A stretch of 64,000 bases of DNA from Odontocerum albicorne (GCA_949825065.1 OX463848.1:33199491-33263490), one strand, 5' to 3'; positions 11,915 to 23,213 are shown, counted from the stretch's first letter. A program made the numbers and translations. The notes: a model not told the origin generated them from the letters alone.

Positions 11915-12365
11915 GCGAATATACATACATACCATCACGCCATTCCCTGTCAGGGTAGACAGGGAGGACTGAGCGCCAGACTTTCCTATCTCGACACACA
12001 TCTTTAGCTGCCTCCACATCAATACATATCATACAATTCAGACAATTTCTTTGCTTACATTTCCTTCTTTAAAAATATAATTATCTTGATTCAAACATAA
12101 TTTCGTTGGTCTTCTTCTACCACGTCTTACTCTCACGTTTGCAAGGTATATTTGTTTTGTTAGTCTTTCTTCATTCATTCGTTCCACGTGGCCAAACCAT
12201 CTCAGAATGCTCTTCTTCATATTTCTCAACACATCAGCCTTAACTTTACTTTCATCCCTAATAATTGTATTCCATATTTTTCATTCATTGTCACTCCATG
12301 TTTTTTTTTAAGTGTACGCATTTCCACAGCATTTATTCGGCTCTTTTCAGCCTGTCTTAGAGTTT
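11915..12365 (-). mobile_element. LINE family A fragment, 3' part (split by insertion)
   Basis: Antisense copy beginning with the tail ATACATACATACCATCACGCC. A 64-residue open piece at 12038-12232 reads MLRNMKKSILRWFGHVERMN, diagnostic of this family. Homology breaks at about 12355 and resumes at about 12740, so another element (12356-12745) inserted into it. Confidence 0.85.
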
Positions 12366-12745
12366 AGGAAGCACTTGAAGACGACCCTTTTTGAGAAGTC
12401 ATCAAAATTTATAATTATATATTAACACTACACCTAATGCCGAATGTGTTACTATCACATATCGGAAAAACTACAATGGTTTCTTTGTAGTTTTTCTTCC
12501 CTAGGTAAGTTTTCTTTTGTTTTTTTTTTACCGAATATGTTTTTCTGAACATATGCAGATACAGGGAAGTACCTAATCTAATGGCTGCAGCCACTACCTT
12601 CCTATCGTTACTCTCAACTTATATATATATTTATTTTGCAATATTTTTAATCTGTCAATAATAGTGGATTTGACTTCCGAGTTAGAGCGCCCTTGAGGAG
12701 AGTTTGTTCTCTAAACGGCGCTATATACATTTTCCTTTTATTTTT
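12356..12745 (+). mobile_element. Retroposon family B, inserted in a LINE
   Basis: Shares with 41680-42035 a block starting near CCGAATGTGTTAC, then CACTACCTTCCTAT, then GTAATATTTTTAATCTGTCAATAATAG-type sequence and GAGTTAGAGCGCCCTTGAG, ending in a T/A-rich (TTA)n-like tail. No coding capacity seen. Both copies are preceded by a GAAGATGA/GAAGACGA-containing stretch like the 3' region of Penelope-like elements, so B may be a PLE-derived non-autonomous family (inference). It interrupts a LINE family A copy, hence is younger than that copy. Confidence 0.7.
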
Positions 12746-12870
12746 ATTATTTTCACGTCCACATTTCACTCATACATCAAAGTTAGATCTAAAAAACTAT
12801 TATGAACTTTCATCTTAGCGGGTTTTGATACTGTCCAATACTATTATAGTTAATACAGTACGAGTATTAT
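12740..12870 (-). mobile_element. LINE family A fragment, 5' part of the split copy
   Basis: Continues the copy at 11915-12365 after the family B insertion: antisense of the family's MYGSETWTW and ILVPTL region (CACGTCCACATTTCACTCAT stretch). Confidence 0.75.
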
Positions 12871-12929
12871 GACCCGTATTAGTGATGTGAAAATGAATAT
12901 CTATCTCACCGAATTAATGAAGGAATCGT

Positions 12930-13145
12930 TCCGCAACGGATTGACAGAAGAGTATGCACTCCAGGTGTACCGGCTCCAAGTCGCTCCATAAATTTCCAGT
13001 CAGAGGTGTCAGCCTGGTGGATTACGGATGCGGGCAGCGTGCAGGTCACTTGGAATGTGCCTAATTTTCTAACGGCCGTTCACAAATTCCAGTCTCTGAT
13101 GCGCCGCCGGTTGGGTGTGATCCCGGCGCATCGTTCTTTAGTGTC
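12930..13145. other. GC-rich island of unknown origin
   Basis: Clearly more GC-rich than its surroundings and with no long open frame or match elsewhere in the window. It could be a scrap of an unrecognised transposon or an old pseudogene. Nothing else was recognised from 12870 to 13930. Confidence 0.3.
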
Positions 13146-13929
13146 GGATTTCTTTTAGTTTATAATCCGAATACATATTTTTATGTTTTCTATGAATTTG
13201 ACATGTACCAAGTGAATATTCTCCCATAACATTATGATAATGCAGATAATGGAATGTTCCCACATTCTTCTGATGTGATTGCAAGTTCATATGTCGTTCA
13301 TTAAGAATGTTATAATCGGATAATTTCCATTTCGTGGAAATCAATTAAGAATTTCACAGAAAACAACTAACAGGTTCTACTATACTGATAGACTATCGCT
13401 AGTGATTGGGGCAATTTCTCACTTATAAAACAAAACATAAATTAATAATTAGAAAAGTTTTTGACTCAAGGATTTAAAAAAAGTGATAATTTTTTTTTCA
13501 CTATAGTCACCCTATTTTAGAACGAATTTTGAATACCACTGAAAACATATTCTGAATTTTTGTTCTCAAAATGGTGTTACACTGTGGTTATAATTTCGTC
13601 ACTTTTATTTTTTTTTCATGCAAATCGGATTTCAGTTTTGAAAATGTAAAATAATCACTAGGGGCCAAGTCATGATTATACTATTAGTAGGGGTGGGTGA
13701 TTCATTTTTTGGAAACCATAGTACACTGACGCATTGCCGGACAATAATCTCACGCCTCGTGACAACTTTCCACGGTTTTTTGTTTTTATGGCATCCTTTA
13801 ATTTGTACATTAATGTCAATTAACTACGAAACAGTGCGATAAGCTCTCTCTCGCGATCGAGTATGATTGTGTCAGTCAACCTCTGGATTTAAGACGTCTA
13901 GGCGAGTTTTGGTGTATTACAAGTATATG

Positions 13930-14035
13930 CAGGGTCTTGCTCTTTAACAAACGATCGGAAACGGAACCCGATACACCTGGGTGGAAGACAAGCATTTTAG
14001 CGATTAGGTTGCATAAGAGTATTAAACTTTCTACA
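13930..14035 (-). mobile_element. tRNA-derived SINE head (minus), head-to-head with next
   Basis: Antisense B box (CGGAACCCGATACACC region) and A box (GCGATTAGG) of the window's common tRNA-derived SINE. It abuts a plus-oriented copy at 14037, forming a head-to-head pair. Confidence 0.7.
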
Positions 14036-14036
14036 A

Positions 14037-14275
14037 GACGACCTCCGCGGCCTAGTTGGTAAAACACTTGACTTCCACCTTACGATTTTGAGTTCGATTT
14101 TTGATGCTACAAAAAAAAATACTTTCAAACAGAATAGTTTGGTAAAAGTCTACGCGCGCGATATGCGTGTGGGAGTGTGTTCTCTTCACGCGTAGGATAG
14201 TATTCCAAACACGAGCGATGACAAACCACAAGTTCCGTGCACACTTCAGTGAATCTTAACCTGAACGTTTGTTAG
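14037..14275 (+). mobile_element. tRNA-derived SINE (long-body family 3)
   Basis: The head reads ACCTCCGCGGCCTAGTTGGT (A box) with a B-box-like GAGTTCGATTTTT. The body (CTCTTCACGCG, ACAAACCACAAGTTCCGTGC, ACTTCAGTGAATCTTAACC) matches the bodies of the copies at 17340-17605 and 63475-63790. Non-coding, RNA polymerase III type by structure. Confidence 0.75.
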
Positions 14276-14389
14276 ATTGGGGGCGAAGACAATGTTGTAT
14301 CTTTGTCACGCTTTTCAATATGTCGAATCACCAATTTCGATAGGTTTAAGGGTTACAATAGGAAGCCTAGTAAAATGTAGCGAAAATTA

Positions 14390-14462
14390 TAATATTTTTA
14401 ATCTCTCAATAATAGTGGGTTTGATTCCCGATTTAAAGCAGAGCGAGAGATTCCCGATTTAA
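14390..14462 (+). mobile_element. Retroposon family B tail (left of piggyBac insertion)
   Basis: AATATTTTTAATCTCTCAAT followed by GATTCCCGATTTAAAGCAGA is a family B 3' part. A short stretch (GATTCCCGATTTAA) occurs twice just before the insertion point. The tail resumes at 15081. Confidence 0.7.
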
Positions 14463-15080
14463 CCTTTCCTTCCCTGTGTTGGGTATCTTCTACACGTTGC
14501 TTCTAATAACCATCAATATCTCTATAAATATAATAAATACAAGGTTAAGATTTTAGGTATTCCTCCATAATATATTTACGCATTGATTTAAATAATAATA
14601 ATAATAATCATAATTTATCGACTACATCGAGGTGTTTTGTAAAGATCGAAAACAAATTCGCATTTAAACGCTGCAAGTGCCTCGTCTTGACGATAGGTGA
14701 ATAGTATGCGGGAAGCGCGACACTATATTCGCATCTCACTCTTGCATACTAGACTGAATTGCGAGGAGCTGAATTGTCTCAACGTCGCAAACATAAGCGT
14801 AAGCGCCGGGGTATGCGACTGACGTTCCGCGCCTTTAGTAGCTTCTAGGCTTGCAAATAGGTTAGACGTACGCCCGTTCCGTGAGCGTTGCCAGATGGTT
14901 TTTTAATGTTTTCAGCAAATAAATCTGAATTATTATAATTTTTAACTTCAATTATAATTAATTAAGGGGTTTATCTATGAATGTTCTTATTTTTCTGATT
15001 TAAAATCGCTATTTTTTTATTGCGTACTCACTACCCAACACCGGAGCACGCGTATTATTTTTATCACCGTAAGGGAAGGG
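14463..15080. mobile_element. piggyBac-type non-autonomous element, family 1, copy b
   Basis: A 618-bp element flanked by TTAA at 14459-14462 and 15081-15084. Ends read CCTTTCCTTCCC and, on the other strand, CCCTTCCCTTAC. The interior matches the 9941-10494 element in reverse orientation (shared TCTCTATAAATATAATAAAT and GATTTTAGGTATTC). No transposase. It splits a family B tail, giving relative age: B is older than this insertion. Confidence 0.85.
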
Positions 15081-15170
15081 TTAAAGCAGAGCGCTCTTTA
15101 AACGGCGTCATATAAAATGTCCTCTTATTGTTATTATTATCCTCTTCTTATTATTATTTAGCAAATCTCT
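15081..15170 (+). mobile_element. Retroposon family B tail (right of piggyBac insertion)
   Basis: TTAAAGCAGAGCGCTCTTTA and AACGGCG continue the B tail, followed by AT-rich TTATTATTAT repeats. Confidence 0.65.
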
Positions 15171-15499
15171 CACAGTTACATTGTTAAAAGCGGTTTTTAT
15201 TTTTTTTTTCTTTTTGAATTTTCCTGTTACAACATCGTAGTTGTGATTCACCGCGTGGGTCGAGGGCTTGCCATAATAAAATGCGAGGTAGGACCGTCAA
15301 CGTACCTCTGCAGCCGGCTCATTATTATCCTCATCACGGTGTGGCAGGCCACTTGGTCTGGTACAATGTTGCTGGTAATTGGTACATGGCCTTTTTGGAC
15401 TATTAGCGCCAGAACATCGATTTAATAATGAACTACATTTAGATAGGCATAATAATCACTCCGCCCCCGTACTTTTGATTTTATACGCTCGCTATTTTT

Positions 15500-15680
15500 G
15501 GTTATGCCGACGGTCGTGCTCTAACGGTTAGCATTCGCGCCAAGCAAGCGGGGGCCTCAGGTTCGATTCCTGACCGATACACTTGTGGACTAATTTAATC
15601 CGACCATTTTTTAACACTTGCCTTACTGTGCTAAAAAAATCCGCCAGCCACGGTGCTGGACGCTAAGCGTCCAGTGAAAA
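15500..15680 (+). mobile_element. tRNA-derived SINE, family 2
   Basis: tRNA-like head with GTGCTCTAACGGTTAGCATT (A box) and GGTTCGATTCC (B box). No matching acceptor stem, so not a functional tRNA. The body ends with a perfect 8-bp hairpin, CTGGACGC-TAA-GCGTCCAG, near 15657-15675. Related heads lie at 20905-21000 (minus) and 34235-34300 (plus). Confidence 0.75.
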
Positions 15681-16254
15681 ATGTATATTTTAAATCAAAA
15701 TTATGGAAAATCTGCTAGATTATTTTTTGTAATTAGCTATAAAAATAATTTTATTATGTATTAAAACGTCGAATAATCAAATAAAATATAAGTTCTGGTC
15801 ACTCGCTATCCATCACAGGGTGGCAAGTGTTAATCTGAAATTTTTGGCTTTAATATGTTACGAATGTGTTTACTTAAGTACAACAGCATGCACAGAATTA
15901 CCATTATACGCACAAGCTTATTTTATTTACAGGATAGCTTACAATCATACTCGATCACGAGGGATAGTCTATTGATGAATTTTTGATTGTTGAATAAAAA
16001 AATCACTTAATTTTTCGAAAAATTGCTGTATCCAAAAAATATAAAAATTAAACAATGTTTTAGTCTCGAGAAAGAGTTCATCTGGTTATCATATTAGCGA
16101 CCAGTTGAAAGTATTGTTAGTATTATAAACATGTACGATGACGAGTTTTGTGCCTACTCCAGTGGTTCTAAATCCGAAAGCTGTATACAGTCGTCGTTGC
16201 TGGACCTCGTAGTCGAGGATCCCCTCGCTACTCCTACTTCCAACCAACCCGAAA

Positions 16255-16380
16255 TATATTGAAGAGGCCGTAAGATAAAACCAGACTGCAATCCTTTTTA
16301 AAAAAATCTGGGTTCCAACGGCAATCGAACCCGCGACCTGATGATAGGCGTCTTACCAACCAGGCCACGGAGGTCGTCCA
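16255..16380 (-). mobile_element. tRNA-derived SINE, family 1 (head and middle)
   Basis: Antisense copy: CGAACCCGCGACC (B box) and CTTACCAACCAGGCCACGGA (A box) are well preserved. The body antisense AACCAGACTGCAATCC matches other family 1 copies. Confidence 0.85.
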
Positions 16381-16739
16381 CAAAGCTATAATTTAGATAT
16401 TTAAAAACCGTTTCTCTAGACAGGAACAGGCCGGCGTCGTTCAAAATTCAACATTATGTCTGATAATGGAGAGTGTCCAATTTCTGGATAACAAATAGAC
16501 CGATTTACGTTCGGTCGGGTCTGGCGTTGGGAGCTTCGTGACTTGAACAAATGCATGCTTTCCAAGTTGCTTTTTTGGCATGCTGGCCTTATGGTTTAAA
16601 ACACGTTGAGATCAAGTTGTCTGCTATGTATCAGAGAAACATTATTAGTTAAGTTTTTATTTTTATCAAGACTCGTATTCATAATGAGTTAAAGAATTCT
16701 GCTATTTGGGTAGTGTTCTCTCAGCTAATGTTCAAGTTC

Positions 16740-17095
16740 AGAGGAATATCGAATGGCGTGTAGCGAGAGTAAACAAAGTTAATGGGGCACTAAAACATAT
16801 ATCCTCGAACCGGACAGAATCAAAATCTGCTAAAATAAATCTTCCGCAGCAGTATTTCAGTATCTACTTTAATGTGTGGAAGTGAAACATGGACGTGAGA
16901 AAAGATTGAAAGTAGTCGAAAAAATGTTATAGAAATGCGTATAATAGAATGTGGAATGAAATTATTAGAGATGAATATACACTTAATGCTGATGTATTCA
17001 TTAAGATGCAGAAAGAACAATCTGAAATGGTTCGGGTATGTGGCATGAATGAATAAAGAAATACTAACAAAACAAATAAATACCAAATTGAATTT
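16740..17095 (+). mobile_element. LINE family A fragment
   Basis: Begins at the ATCGAATGGCGTGTAGCGA point shared with several other copies, continues through the YSNRTESK-like and MCGSETWT-like regions, and ends in a LTKQI-like stretch. Frames broken. C-terminal part of the reverse-transcriptase protein only. Confidence 0.8.
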
Positions 17096-17339
17096 TAGGC
17101 ACCCTTCCGCTTTCCACGGTCTTCCCCTTTTTATACCTTTGGTATTTTAAAACTCCTAAGAAGGTATATCTGTACATAGGACGACCAAGCTTTCTAGCTT
17201 TTAATGACTTGGAATATATGTCCATGAATGGACTCTGAAATACTGACATATTATAAACGACTAATTGGAAAAAATACTGGACATATGTTATATTCCAATT
17301 TGGGACGTTGACGTACCGAATTGATAATTCAGACATATC

Positions 17340-17605
17340 AAAGAGCAAGGCCGTGAGACAATATTGTGTTCGGCCACATTAATCCAGCCTGAGGGCTTAC
17401 AACCAGTGGCAATAGGCACGTAACTTGCGGTTTTTCATTGCACGTGTTGGCAACACTAGCACACGTGAAGAGAGAATAACGCTCGCATGAGTATTTACCA
17501 GACTAGAACCGTTTTATTTTTTTTAAGTACCATCGGGAATCGAATACCAAATCCGCGAGTGTAAGCCAAACCTCTTACCAACAGGGTCACGGAGATCGTC
17601 GAAGG
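17340..17605 (-). mobile_element. tRNA-derived SINE, family 3
   Basis: Antisense copy. The tRNA-like head lies at about 17530-17600 (B box in GGGAATCGAATACC, A box in CTTACCAACAGGGTCACGGA). The body includes AACTTGCGGTTTTTCATTGC and GTGTTGGCAACACTAGCACA, shared with 14037-14275 and 63475-63790. Confidence 0.8.
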
Positions 17606-17721
17606 AAGAGGAGGACGCATTGACCGAGTGGTTTCAAAATATTTTCCATATACCCGTCTAGTGATCAAATACACTCCATGGCCGACTTTACTATTTCTCA
17701 AAAAGTGTCGTTAAGATATCT

Positions 17722-18012
17722 CTCGAAGGTTGCTATGTTTACTCAACTAAAGGTACGTTTACCCCTCGAAGGTTGCTATGTTCAGTCGATTAAAGTTACG
17801 TTTACTCCTCGAAGATTGCTATGTTCACTCAACTAAAGGTACGTTTGCCCCCTCGGGCGTTGCTTTGTTCACTCAACTTAAGTTACGTTTGCCCCTCGAA
17901 GGTTGCTAAAGGTACGTTTGTATCTCGAAGGTTGCTATGTTCACTCAACTAAAGGTACGGTTATTCCTCGAAGGTTGCTATGTTCACTTAACGAAAGTTA
18001 CGTTTGCCCCGG
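17722..18012. repeat. 43-bp minisatellite, about 7 copies
   Basis: Units start with CTCGAAGGTTGCTATG and end with GGTACGTTTGCCC-like sequence. Starts fall at 17722, 17765, 17808, 17852, 17895, 17924 and 17967, giving a 43-44 bp period with one 29-bp truncated unit. Non-coding. Confidence 0.92.
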
Positions 18013-18424
18013 TCAAGAAACTTTCATTTTATTGCGAAGCTATCAAACATGAACCGGTGGATGGGTTAGTTGAATGATGTTTTTATTGACTGCGGTGTAA
18101 TACATTTTATGGTCTTCAAGCAGCTATTGTATTTCTTAATGATGTCTGATGATACAACTCTCGGCATACATTGTACAGATAGCATAAGACCGGATGGCGT
18201 ACGTACCGCCCTGGCGGCTCTGGCGGTCTTACCTTAGATGAAATTGAACGGATGAAGTCACTTGAGATTTAAAGAAAGACAGAATATGTAAGCGTATACC
18301 TTGGCGTGTATAAATAGTTTTTCTTTATCGGTTTAGGCAATTTATCCTGCTGAGGGTGATTTGTGTCCATTGTATGATTAATTTCATAGAAAGGGCACAA
18401 AGCACTCTCAGAAGAGTGAATTGT

Positions 18425-18800
18425 ATCCAAATCTGCTAATACGATAGTCTATATCAGTATTTTAGTACCATATTTGATGTGTAAGAGGGAAATGTGGATG
18501 GGAAAAAAACTGAAGGAGGCCGAATGCCTGTAATAAGAAGAATATGTGAGGTGACGATGTATAGCAGAATATGGAATTATGAATGAATGCAAAATTAATA
18601 TGTAGGATGACGATGAGCGTTTGGAGATAATTTGTTTATGTAGAACGAACTATTGAATAGAGACTTATATAATAAATATAGTGAGAGAAGAAAATCAAGG
18701 AAATAATGGTTGGACCAAGTGAATGATGCTTTGAAAGAGGGGAATGTTAAGTCAGGCAAATTAAAGGAGTAGTTTATATATAATGTTAAGTCAGGCTCGC
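18425..18800 (+). mobile_element. LINE family A fragment
   Basis: Degraded copy with recognisable AATCTGCTAATACGATAGTC, then the antigen-like run MWMGKKLKEAE and the GSTKR-like end before AAGTCAGGC. Frames broken. Confidence 0.65.
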
Positions 18801-19314
18801 GCTAAGTCCTCCCGGCATATCCCGACAGTGAATATTAAATAAATGTTTTTTGGTCGCTGACTTCATAACTTCTAATATTATACAACATTGCCTTCTAAAT
18901 AACTTGATCTTCAACTTTTGTTAATTTATAATATTAAATTGAATCGTCTGAATTTGATGAATATAAACGCTTTCCTAAATCTATAGAAATATTCCAGTGT
19001 TATGGGGTATGTGTATTTTATTGTAGGTACGTTTTCGAGAATTCCAAGTTATTTGTACTATTAATACTACACATATATCAAATATGGTTATCGTACTATT
19101 TTATCAGTTGTCAATTCGTTATTTATATAATCTTCCCCGAGATATTTCAAGGAATAAAAATACAATTTTACATCTGTTTATTTTTATTTTATTCAAAAAT
19201 CGTTTACACATTACGAGTTTCCCCAATTCGTTCAATGAACCAAACTATAAAAAAAGTGCAAAATAATGCTGATATGAGAACATTTATAATTTCAAGAAAT
19301 TTGATATTATAAAT

Positions 19315-19490
19315 GTTCTGTGGCTTTATTGCCACGTTGTAATCTCTTCAGAGTAACCAGAAAGATAAGAAGTGAAAATCAGACTGTAACCCTATTTATT
19401 AAAAATGTGTACTAACAAGACTCGAATATGCAACTCCCGGGTTAGGAAACGAACGTCTTACAAACGATGTCACGGAGGTTTTAGGGGCCC
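19315..19490 (-). mobile_element. tRNA-derived SINE, family 1
   Basis: Antisense: tail TTTATTGCCACGTTGTAATC, body AAATCAGACTGTAACCC, head AACGTCTTACAAACGATGTC plus ACGGAGG. A full-length but diverged copy. Confidence 0.75.
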
Positions 19491-19604
19491 ATGTGTATAT
19501 GTTAATTAATTAGTAATCTTGCGTTTGTCGACTTCTCTTGTATATTTTCGCAGTTGGTTCTGAGATTTATCTTATATGATCATATCAGTGTCGGACAAAT
19601 TATA

Positions 19605-20102
19605 TACTCACGATTATCCGGGGTAGGAAGGTAAAAATTAACCCGGATGAAAAAAAACCTGGATAATCTCCCCCAAAAAATCGAACAAAATAAAACACAA
19701 TTTAAGAATTATCCTACGTACTTACGCTTTTATTTAAAGGACATATTTATAATGAAGTTTGCTGTCATATATGTTTATATGACAGCAAACTTCATTTTTT
19801 CCCTTTTCGGCGAATGGTGCTACACAGATTTCGCTAAATTTATGTTGCTCCAAATAACTGAGTAGACTTTCAACGTTAGTTAAAGCGGAATTGTAGTGTA
19901 TATTTTTCTATTATATGGGCATACATCCTTCCTGATCTGTATCATCAGCATCTGCAGGTTCATCAGTAGTAGCCTGTTACGTAATCTGTTCACCGTTTAA
20001 AACTTCATATCCAGGTAAATTATCATCCGCATTTACCAATCGTGATACAGTTTTGGAATTTTTTACTGCTTCGGGTAATGCAGCCCCGGATAATCGAGAG
20101 TC
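19605..20102 (-). mobile_element. pogo/Tigger-like non-autonomous element
   Basis: Ends read TACTCACGATTATCCGGGG and, on the opposite strand, GACTCTCGATTATCCGGGG, flanked by TA (19603-19604, 20103-20104). The GATTATCC core is typical of Tigger-like termini. The interior from about 19800 is, in antisense, the acidic C-terminal part of a Tigger transposase (inference from Asp-rich stretches). Matching interior sequence occurs at 47700-48022. A 20-bp perfect inverted repeat sits inside at 19751-19796. Confidence 0.75.
19751..19796. repeat. Perfect 20-bp inverted repeat, 6-nt loop
   Basis: Arms at 19751-19770 and 19777-19796 are exact reverse complements separated by ATGTTT. The matching region of the sister element near 47690 lacks such a palindrome, so it arose after the family spread. 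Confidence 0.95.
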
Positions 20103-20444
20103 TACCGTATGTTATTTAACAAATACATTTAAGAATATAAACATATTCGTCTTCTCATAAAACTGTCAATTTTCTTTTATTCCTTTGACAGAACTTGCTA
20201 TTATTTTACTTGGCTTGGCGTATTGCTATTTTTCTGGAACCATTTATTTTATGCGGCTAATGCGGCGAACAGGGTTATGCAAATATTCCTAAGATATTTT
20301 GCCAAGATAATGTCGAGCATATACTTTTTCTGAATAATTTCTAGATTTTTGATGTCTTTTTTTCTCTTCCAGAGATAAATGATTTTGGCAAAGAACCCGA
20401 TAGATGTGGTCAAGAATTATTAATAAACACAGAATAAATTATTG

Positions 20445-20650
20445 ATTTCATCATCTTTGAAGACAGTCTCAATCTTTCAGAAATCAACACTCATCCTTCG
20501 CCAGAACATCCATACACCTTCTCATATAACTCCTTCGATTTTTCTCACTTTTTACTTTCAAATTATCATCCAGTTTATCGAATCCTACTTTACTTGGTCT
20601 TCCTCTACTACACCTACTAACATTTCCACTATATACATAATTATTCAATT
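20445..20650 (-). mobile_element. LINE family A fragment
   Basis: Antisense: CATCCATACACCTTCTCATA, then TTTATCGAATCCTACTTTAC, TTGGTCTTCCTCTACTACAC and CAACATTTCCACT correspond to the family's MRRCMDV, WLDQ and GRPRK regions. Confidence 0.65.
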
Positions 20651-20904
20651 ATTCGAATGAAAACAAATCAACTGGAAGATAGTCGACTATTCAAGTGTTG
20701 TTGGTCTTGTCCTTTGTTATTCCGTTCAGCAAACACATAATATTGACAGATCAAACCCAAAGTTCCGATGGCAAGGATATTGAATTTCTATAACGATCGG
20801 CATGTTTTCAGATCGGCGATAGCCTTGCGTAAGACAGTTTTTATATAGTGCTCTTTTTATGTTGCTTAAGAACGCTATCGATAATCAGCGATTCAGATGT
20901 AAAA

Positions 20905-21000
20905 CAGTCTTAAGACTAAAACTAGTGCAGAAGTTAATTCGTCAGGAATCGAACATGGGGCGCCCGCTTGCTTAGCTTGAATGATAACTCTTAGAACACG
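20905..21000 (-). mobile_element. tRNA-derived SINE head, family 2
   Basis: Antisense B box GTCAGGAATCGAACATGGG and the GCTTGCTTAGCTTGAATGAT stretch match the 15500 copy. The body is not identifiable. Confidence 0.65.
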
Positions 21001-21764
21001 GATTATTATTGTATAATTTCAGGTCTACAAAGACTACATCCATAGTCACAATACGTTTTTGGTTGAATTTAATTCAGAGATAAATAAATGTCTGCGCTTC
21101 GTTGACTCAACGTACTCGTATAGAAAATAGATTTCTATCAGCAAATTCATTTTTTACCAATATGAAGCACTGTAGCTCTTGAACATTTCTCCCTACCTTT
21201 CCTTTCAACCCCTTCCTTAATCCTTATTACTTGTCGCGGTTTTTTCGGGTTTGGGGTTTGAGTTCAGTCGATATTACAACCCCCGGCGTCTGGGTCGCCG
21301 CCCCCGATGCGTAGTGCCTCCATATACGAGTTTGCATGATGGCGCAAGTGCAAATAAAACGAAATTAAATATACACTAGTATATTACGCTTTCATTGTGC
21401 AAAATATAACTTAAAATTACCTTATTTGCATTTGGTAATTGCTTTCAAACAAGCAAAAGATTGTTAATAGAAAGGAAATTTGATGTTGAGGAAACTTTAT
21501 GGAATAAATAGATAATAACTACAATATTTTAAAATTAAGTAAATATACTGGAATTAAGTACATGCTTTTAAAATTAGATTTGTGCACGGTAAAACTATCT
21601 ATAATTTTAGTATCCTATTTTATATTTTTTAAGTTAGATGATAATTTGTTTGCTTAAGTATACTCGAGAAAGAGCACGTACATTAAGGTCCATAATTACC
21701 TCACGAGAAATTGCCATGACTTTCGGCTTGCATAAACTAAAACTAAAATAATTTATAGTGCGAA

Positions 21765-22040
21765 GGTTTTAGAACGAATGAATGAATAAATACTGACAAA
21801 ATAATATAGTGCAAATGTGAGTGTAAAGTGGGGTAGAGAAAGATCAAGGAAAATGTGATTGGATCAAGCGAATGATATTTTGAAAGAAGGAAAATCAAAG
21901 AAATTGCGTAAGAGCTGTATAAGAAGTTATGTATATAGAAGAGAAGAAAGATTAATGTCGAGATATGAGGATCTGACCCTCTGTCCTCTCTGGTTATCCC
22001 GCCAGGGAAATTTAATTATGGTAGTAACATATGTATGTAC
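21765..22040 (+). mobile_element. LINE family A fragment
   Basis: Carries AGAACGAATGAATGAATAAA, GGGGTAGAGAAAGATCAAGG, a WIKRMIF-like zone with ERRKIK, and the terminal CCTCTCTGGTTATCCCGCCA. Ends near TATGTATGTAC, the family tail. Frames broken. Confidence 0.75.
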
Positions 22041-22044
22041 ACAA

Positions 22045-23050
22045 AGGTTTAAAAAAAATAACAAAATCTCTTAAGTATTTAAGAAGCTGAGATCATCCGG
22101 ACTTTGTGTTTTATAATAAATATCAGCGAGAGCAACAAGTCCCGAGGATACGAGACCAGGTCACAATCTCCGAGAATCTTAGACCGTGTCACAAATTCAC
22201 TTCGTTTGCTCACAATGTGACTGGGGTCTTTGCAGATGAGTGCATTCCGCCTTTGGTGTTGCTTGCTCATTAGAAACCGCAAAGCTACATGAAGACTTGG
22301 GGAACCATTTCAACTTATGCATATCAACAATATATTGTAAGTTTTATTGAAGTACAAATCACATGGATTTATTAAACTAAGCTTTCGATGTTATTTTATG
22401 CCACTTTTGCATTAATTGATTACCAATAAAAATATCGAAATTATTATAATCTCTCGAAGGCCTTAAAAATATTTTTTCTCCAGGAATCTCTATCCCTCAC
22501 AAGTTCACTCGATTGGATGGCGCTTAAGATTTCTAGGACCTTTATCTCGCCATCGAAGTCTAGGTCGTTAAATGGGTTTCCTGGATTCTAGTGTATACAG
22601 TCATCTCCTCCCTGCTCATCGTTAGAAATGCCCCACCCACCTTAACCTGTTTGATTTAAAGGCAATGAAAGTTCTTACACATTTTTAAAAAGAATTTAGA
22701 GTACGAATGATCTTTAATTTTGATTTTCATTTGGTGCATATGAAAAGAATAACTTGCTTTTTTTGTCTATTGTGTTGTTTGCATATTCACTGGATCATTT
22801 AACATATTGTTTAAATATGTCATAGAAATGTTTTTTTTTAATCTTCCGGCTTATTCGGATATCTTCTGTTATTTAATGTGGGTCTGATTTTTTATTCATG
22901 TGGAACAATACTTGGGAGGATTTTTCTCATAGTGCTAGACAGTGCCTAGAATATATCCACTGTGTCACTCGATTGGTTCAATATCTCTAAACCGCACGTC
23001 ACTGTGTGTTTAGCCATCATATTGACGTTATAAGGTGGTATATATCTATA
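22045..23050. other. AT-rich intron, nothing recognised
   Basis: No repeat or gene recognised. A slightly GC-richer part at 22125-22265 is open on the minus strand for about 67 codons, but without recognisable motifs. Confidence 0.4.
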
Positions 23051-23213
23051 GAATAGGGCAGTGGGGGCGAACCTATGACCCGCGGGTCAGACACTGGCCC
23101 ACGAAGGCTTTTAAAATGACCCACACGTTGAGTTTTATAAACTTATTTTTTATATCATAAAAGAGAGAACATAAAAGAGGTCCACATATTCGTGTGAAAA
23201 ATTATTTTCCTCA

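Noticed and set aside
15503..15580. Possible tRNA gene with good A and B boxes
   Set aside because: The acceptor stem does not pair and the sequence continues into a SINE body; similar heads occur at 20905 and 34235. It is a SINE head, not a functional tRNA.
17722..18012. Possible CRISPR array (regular ~43-bp spacing)
   Set aside because: Units are repeated along their full length with no unique spacers; it is a minisatellite in a eukaryotic genome.
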